From Dehalococcoidales bacterium (GTDB lineage Bacteria; Chloroflexota; Dehalococcoidia; Dehalococcoidales; UBA2162), in NCBI GenBank assembly GCA_020354275.1, contig CP070645.1, forward strand, positions 1,434,327 to 1,444,787: 10,461 nt of DNA, in the 5' to 3' direction. The translations under genes were made by a program, and so were the position numbers. The notes under the pieces are model-generated. The model saw nothing but the letters and a program-made list of their open reading frames with translations. It had not been told where the DNA came from and searched no databases. Of the stretch, positions 7,162-10,461 are shown one piece after another (position 1 is the stretch's first letter; each line of letters starts with the position of its first letter).

Positions 7162-7887
7162 TTATGTCAACTTGAGCCAGACGAAAAACTCCCTGTTCCC
7201 CGAAGCTCCCAAGATAGGAGAAGCCACCAGGCCGGCTAGCCTGAGGTCATGCTCTGTCATCCAGATAATAAACCTGCCCAGAACACGGGCATGCACCAAC
7301 GGCTTCTTAATCACTCCTCCCTTGCCTACCTCCTGTCTCCTGGCTTCAAACTGTGGCTTGATAAGGACAACTAGATCGCCAGTAGCCTTCAACAACGGTT
7401 CTACTGATGGTATTATCTTCTGTACTGAAATGAAGGACACATCAATGGTAATAAAATCAACATTTTCCGGTAGTGTTATGGGGTAACGGGCATTTATCCT
7501 TTCCATAACCACCACCCTCGGGTCCTTCCTGAGACGGTAGTCCAGCTGGCCAGAGCCAACGTCGACAGCATATACCCGGTCAGCTCCCCTCTGGAGCAGG
7601 CAATCGGTGAACCCCCCCGTTGACGCCCCCACATCAACCGCTACACGTGATGTTACATCAATCTGGAACCGTTCCAGGGCATAATCGAGCTTCAAGCCAC
7701 CACGGCCGACATATGGGGGGGATTGTTTTACCGTAATCGCCAGGTCCTCGGCTACCATTGTCCCTGCTTTGTTGACGATTTTGCCGTCTACCGCCACTTC
7801 TCCCGCCATGATTAATGCCTGAGCCCTGGCCCGGCTCTCAGCCAGTCCCCGGTCAACAAGTAGACTGTCAATCCGCCGCTTGGTCAA
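7162..7887 (-). CDS. tlyA: TlyA family 23S/16S rRNA (cytidine-2'-O)-methyltransferase
   Basis: 241 residues, at the short end of the family range. An S4 RNA-binding domain covers about residues 3-60 (RRIDSLLVDRGLAESRARAQ, then AGEVAVDGK). The linker YVGRGGLKLDYAL (59-71) leads into an FtsJ-like Rossmann methyltransferase with the SAM motif VAVDVGASTGGFTDCLL (82-98), IDVSFIS (148-154), LIKPQFEA (175-182) and the terminal SPILGASGNREFFVWL (223-238). Members methylate ribose 2'-OH groups of rRNA; in mycobacteria this gives sensitivity to capreomycin, and older annotations call the protein haemolysin. The TTG start is supported by AGAGG at 7896-7900, eight bases away, and by the N-terminus aligning at the right place. 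It is divergent from the membrane protein gene at 8043 and is followed by purF on the same strand. Confidence 0.94.
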   Translation of the reverse strand: MTKRRIDSLLVDRGLAESRARAQALIMAGEVAVDGKIVNKAGTMVAEDLAITVKQSPPYVGRGGLKLDYALERFQIDVTSRVAVDVGASTGGFTDCLLQRGADRVYAVDVGSGQLDYRLRKDPRVVVMERINARYPITLPENVDFITIDVSFISVQKIIPSVEPLLKATGDLVVLIKPQFEARRQEVGKGGVIKKPLVHARVLGRFIIWMTEHDLRLAGLVASPILGASGNREFFVWLKLT

Positions 7888-7925
7888 TCAACGAACCTCT
7901 TTATGATATATAACCTTCAAAACGG

Positions 7926-7953
7926 ATTATATCACCAGCCAACAATCAGGCAA
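7926..7953 (-). promoter_or_regulatory. Predicted sigma70-type promoter of tlyA
   Basis: On the - strand TTGCCT (7948-7953), 16 bases, then a perfect TATAAT (7926-7931). Transcription would begin near 7919, about 30 bases before the TTG codon. It lies back to back with the + strand promoter at 7986-8015. Confidence 0.6.
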
Positions 7954-7985
7954 AACGAGCATATCTAATCAGGCCGGTACCCGTA

Positions 7986-8015
7986 TTGACATTAACCGTC
8001 TCTGCCGACTAGAAT
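7986..8015 (+). promoter_or_regulatory. Predicted sigma70-type promoter of the membrane protein/ABC operon
   Basis: A perfect TTGACA (7986-7991), an 18-base spacer and TAGAAT (8010-8015, five of six matches). Transcription would start near 8022, about 20 bases before the ATG at 8043. It is the best promoter match I found in the window. Confidence 0.7.
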
Positions 8016-8030
8016 ACCAAAAACAAAAAG

Positions 8031-8036
8031 AGGTGA
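8031..8036 (+). promoter_or_regulatory. Ribosome binding site of the small membrane protein
   Basis: AGGTGA (inside GAGGTGAGG) lies six bases before the ATG at 8043; it is strong and fixes that start. Confidence 0.7.
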
Positions 8037-8042
8037 GGCAAA

Positions 8043-8435
8043 ATGAAAAAACCAGACCTGCTGGTGCTGGTAGCTATCTGGCAGTTTATCAATGCATTCC
8101 TTTTACTCATCGGCATCGCCGCTATCGGCGTCTTCGCCTTCCCTGAGGCCCTTGGCTATTACGGCTTCCCGGGTGGCGTTAATTTCCATGGAATAATCGA
8201 TGTCGGGGCAATCTTCGGGCTGAGCATAGCCATATTTTTCCTTTTCGCCTTTATCATTCTATCCGTGGCCGGTGGTATCGGGCTGCTTATGGGTAAAGGC
8301 TGGGGACGGACTATTAGCATTATCAATGCTGTCCTCAACCTGCTTAATTTCCCGATAGGCACCGTCATTGGGGTACTTGTCCTGATTTACCTCACCAAGC
8401 CCGATGTAAGGGAATACTTCGAGGTTAAACAATAA
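8043..8435 (+). CDS. Small integral membrane protein of unknown function
   Basis: 130 residues, almost entirely hydrophobic. Likely membrane segments are about 6-33, 52-83 (long enough for one long or two short helices) and 91-117. A loop rich in Gly, Phe and Pro (34-50) lies between the first two, and a short basic turn KGWGR (85-89) lies before the last. The C-terminus LTKPDVREYFEV is polar and resembles the tail of other uncharacterised small bacterial membrane proteins, but I do not recognise a named family. The ATG has a strong ribosome site and a near-consensus promoter just upstream. The gene is 42 bases ahead of an ABC ATPase and is probably transcribed with it, so an accessory role in that transporter is possible but unproven. 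Confidence 0.8.
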   Translation: MKKPDLLVLVAIWQFINAFLLLIGIAAIGVFAFPEALGYYGFPGGVNFHGIIDVGAIFGLSIAIFFLFAFIILSVAGGIGLLMGKGWGRTISIINAVLNLLNFPIGTVIGVLVLIYLTKPDVREYFEVKQ

Positions 8436-8477
8436 TAATCTTTGTTACAGGCAGACAGTAATTAGCAGGATATTGAG

Positions 8478-9404
8478 ATGGCGATAGTGGAAGCCCACGG
8501 CCTGACCAAGGCATTTGATGGATTCACCGCTGTATCCGGATTATCGCTGGAAGTGGCCGAAGGGGAGGTTTTTGGCTTTCTGGGCCCCAACGGAGCCGGC
8601 AAAACGACTACCATACGCATGCTGGCAGGCATTATCGCCCCGACTTCAGGGCATGCCGTAGTGGCTGGACTACGCCCGGACCTGGAACCGGAGAACCTTC
8701 ACCAGCATATAGGTTTACTCACCGAAAATCCGGGATTTTACAACCGACTGAGTGCTCGTTTTAACCTTGGCTTCTTCGCTGGTTTCTATTCTGGCTTTGA
8801 TATTGACCACCAGGTAGAAAAATACCTCAGGATGATGGGGCTCTGGGAACGACGAGAGGATAAGGTAGGTACCTTCTCCAAAGGAATGAAACAGCGTCTG
8901 GCCCTGGTCAGAGCACTCCTTCACCAACCAAAGGTTTTGTTTCTGGACGAACCCACCGCCGGTCTAGACCCTGAAGCAGCCCATGAAGTTAGAGACATGA
9001 TTCAGGAACTGAGCGTGGAGGGGCAGACTGTCTTTCTTTCCACACACAACCTGGTTGAAGCAGAACTCCTCTGCCACCGCATCGGTGTGGTGCGGACAGA
9101 GCTGCTAGCCCTGGATACGCCGGAAAACCTTCGACGGAGTCTTTTCCGGCGGCAGGTTGTAGTCGAGCTGGAGAATCCGAACCCCACATTGGTAAGTACA
9201 ATCGCCGGCCTGCCCTTCGTCCAGAAAATAGAACAGGCTGGCAACCAGTTCAGGCTAGAGCTGACCGACCCGGAGGTTTACCGCCCGGAACTGGTTAAGG
9301 ATATCGTCGAGGCGGGTGGACGGATAATGTCGGTATCTGAGGAACGGCATTCGCTGGAGGATATATACCTGAGCCTGGTCCGCGAGGAAGAAAACAGTGG
9401 GTAA
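8478..9404 (+). CDS. ABC transporter ATP-binding protein (ABC-2 exporter class)
   Basis: 308 residues, about 220 for the ATPase domain plus a C-terminal extension common in the DrrA/CcmA-like group. Walker A is GPNGAGKTT (36-44), the signature is FSKGMKQR (133-140, a frequent variant of LSGGQ in this group), Walker B and D-loop are VLFLDEPTAGLD (153-164), and the switch histidine is His190 in STHNL. The Q-loop region reads IGLLTENPGFY without a Gln, as in many relatives. The ATPase would energise the permease encoded next. The ATG is supported by AGGA at 8467-8470, seven bases away. The stop overlaps the permease start by eight bases. Substrate class (drug, lipid, polysaccharide, peptide or sodium) cannot be told from sequence alone. 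Confidence 0.93.
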   Translation: MAIVEAHGLTKAFDGFTAVSGLSLEVAEGEVFGFLGPNGAGKTTTIRMLAGIIAPTSGHAVVAGLRPDLEPENLHQHIGLLTENPGFYNRLSARFNLGFFAGFYSGFDIDHQVEKYLRMMGLWERREDKVGTFSKGMKQRLALVRALLHQPKVLFLDEPTAGLDPEAAHEVRDMIQELSVEGQTVFLSTHNLVEAELLCHRIGVVRTELLALDTPENLRRSLFRRQVVVELENPNPTLVSTIAGLPFVQKIEQAGNQFRLELTDPEVYRPELVKDIVEAGGRIMSVSEERHSLEDIYLSLVREEENSG

Positions 9405-10209
9405 TAAGCGTATCATTAACATCCTGAAAAAGGAATGGCATGTCCAGTCCCGTGACCTAAATAGTATATTATTTGTCACCCTGTTACCATTGCTCATAAT
9501 TGGTCAGGCCCTGCTTATTATATGGCTGGTAGAACGCTTCGGCGGGGAAGCCATACTGGCCAATAGCGTGTTCCAGGGAGCAATAGAAAACCTCAGAGAT
9601 GCACTCCCGGCGGTAAGTGGCCTCGGTATTGAGGGGCAATTACAGGTATTCCTGCTTAGCCAGATGAATGTCTATCTGCTCATAATACCGACTATGATTG
9701 CCATCAGTTTTGCCACTTTCAGCATCGTTGATGAAAAGCTATCGGGCAGTCTAGAGGCACTGCTGGCAACACCTGTTAGAACCTGGGAACTGCTATTGAG
9801 CAAGGCTCTGGCCGGGGCAATTCCAGCCCTGCTGGTCACCTGGGTATGCGCTCTGGTTCTTATTCTAGGTGTAGTCGGTATTGGCTGGGGGCAGACGGTC
9901 AATATGATTGTCACCCCATCCCTGTTCCTCTCTATCTTTCTACTGACACCAGCCGTAGCTCTACTCAGCTTCCTGCTGGGGGTTATCGGTTCTTCCCGGG
10001 CCAAGGATGCCCGTTCCGCCCAGAATATCGTCCTGGCTATTATATTTCCCGTGCTGGCCATCATCGGCCTTCAGGTCAGCGGTCTAATCTGGCTGACCCC
10101 ATTATTAACGCTGGGCCTGGCCCTCGGAGTAGCCGTGCTTGATGTCTTTATTCTCAGAATCGCGGTAAGGCTTTTCCAGCGGGAATCGATAGTGGTCAAG
10201 TGGCACTAA
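9397..10209 (+). CDS. ABC-2 type transporter permease
   Basis: 270 residues with a cytoplasmic basic N-terminus (NKRIINILKKEW) and about six membrane helices near 22-46, 90-110, 138-162, 173-199, 208-227 and 230-256. After helix 2 comes DEKLSGSLEALLATPVRTWELLLSKALAG (112-140 region), the characteristic coupling segment of ABC-2 permeases that touches the ATPase. SSRAKDARSAQN (199-210) is a second conserved cytoplasmic turn. A larger external loop lies between helices 1 and 2 (47-89). The GTG start lies inside the end of the ATPase gene, eight bases after AGGA at 9385-9388; the overlap implies translational coupling. The protein should form a homodimer with two copies of the ATPase. The transported substrate is unknown. 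Confidence 0.92.
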   Translation: MGNKRIINILKKEWHVQSRDLNSILFVTLLPLLIIGQALLIIWLVERFGGEAILANSVFQGAIENLRDALPAVSGLGIEGQLQVFLLSQMNVYLLIIPTMIAISFATFSIVDEKLSGSLEALLATPVRTWELLLSKALAGAIPALLVTWVCALVLILGVVGIGWGQTVNMIVTPSLFLSIFLLTPAVALLSFLLGVIGSSRAKDARSAQNIVLAIIFPVLAIIGLQVSGLIWLTPLLTLGLALGVAVLDVFILRIAVRLFQRESIVVKWH

Positions 10210-10369
10210 TTAAGAATCCACAGAACAGGTATGCATATCAGGGTTATACACTACCTTAAGAATGCTAATCAGGATGGTCAGTTAACCACCGGGACATGTT
10301 AAGCATGGTTTTCCTGTTATATTTCTCCACAAACTTTTGAATTAAACACTCAAGCCTTGTTAGAAAAAG

Positions 10370-10400
10370 AAAAGTCCCGGCCTAAACCACCGGGGCTTTT
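10370..10400. terminator. Rho-independent terminator-like hairpin, possibly bidirectional
   Basis: Arms AAAAGTCCCGG (10370-10380) and CCGGGGCTTTT (10390-10400) pair over 11 bases, with one G-T wobble and a nine-base loop. On the + strand it ends in only four T. On the - strand the hairpin is followed by the richer tract TTTTCTTTTTCT (complement of 10362-10373). It may end the ABC operon about 160 bases after its stop, or a leftward transcript entering from the right edge. The rest of 10210-10461 holds no gene I can support. Confidence 0.6.
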
Positions 10401-10461
10401 ACCGCTATTGGCCAATCTAATACCAGTTATCCTGGCAGACAGTAAACAAGCTGTTCAATCC

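Noticed and set aside
9672..10064. 130-codon open frame on the - strand inside the ABC permease gene
   Set aside because: Low-complexity composition, no motif, and fully antisense to a clear membrane protein gene.
8450..10445. 12-base direct repeat GGCAGACAGTAA at 8450-8461 and 10434-10445, on either side of the ABC genes
   Set aside because: A few exact 12-base matches are expected by chance in 10 kb. It lacks inverted ends or a transposase, so it is not evidence for a mobile element.

Overview
The window is a gene-dense stretch of a bacterial chromosome of mid GC content. It carries eleven protein genes: one cut by the left edge and ten complete. No tRNA, rRNA, CRISPR array, transposase or phage gene is visible. 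Several features fit an anaerobic Chloroflexota lineage such as Dehalococcoidia: the PurF and TlyA style, a bacterial PAC2-family protein, an ADP-forming acyl-CoA-synthetase alpha-type protein, and frequent GTG/TTG starts. That assignment is inference from recalled family likeness, not from a search.

Layout. Positions 1-3909 (+ strand) hold a tightly packed run: the 3' end of tldD, tldE/pmbA (GTG start directly after the tldD stop), a PAC2-family protein, a HEAT-repeat protein (4-nt gap, with its ribosome site inside the acidic-tail codons of the PAC2 gene), and a GNAT acetyltransferase. Positions 3965-7887 (- strand) hold three genes, each preceded by a recognisable sigma70-type promoter: tlyA (7162-7887), purF (5552-6970) and a stand-alone CoA-binding/NDP-forming acyl-CoA ligase alpha-type protein (3965-5377). 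Positions 8043-10209 (+ strand) hold a small membrane protein, an ABC ATPase and an ABC-2 type permease whose start overlaps the ATPase stop. This looks like a three-gene transporter operon driven by a near-consensus promoter at 7986-8015. The last 252 bases contain no gene that I can support, only a GC-rich hairpin at 10370-10400 that looks like a terminator.

How the genes work together. TldD and TldE form a known heterodimeric metalloprotease that trims unfolded or modified peptides. Co-directional PAC2 and HEAT genes beside them suggest a protein- or peptide-handling module, but that link rests on context only. purF (first step of purine synthesis) and tlyA (rRNA 2'-O-methyltransferase) are housekeeping genes unrelated to their neighbours. 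The alpha-type acyl-CoA ligase has its phospho-histidine but no ATP-grasp beta partner in the window. The ABC genes form an exporter of unknown substrate.

The most noteworthy points are the tldDE-PAC2-HEAT-GNAT arrangement, the orphan alpha subunit, the compact divergent promoter region between tlyA and the transporter, and the use of GTG or TTG by half of the complete genes. I did not find convincing evidence of a wholly new biological system.
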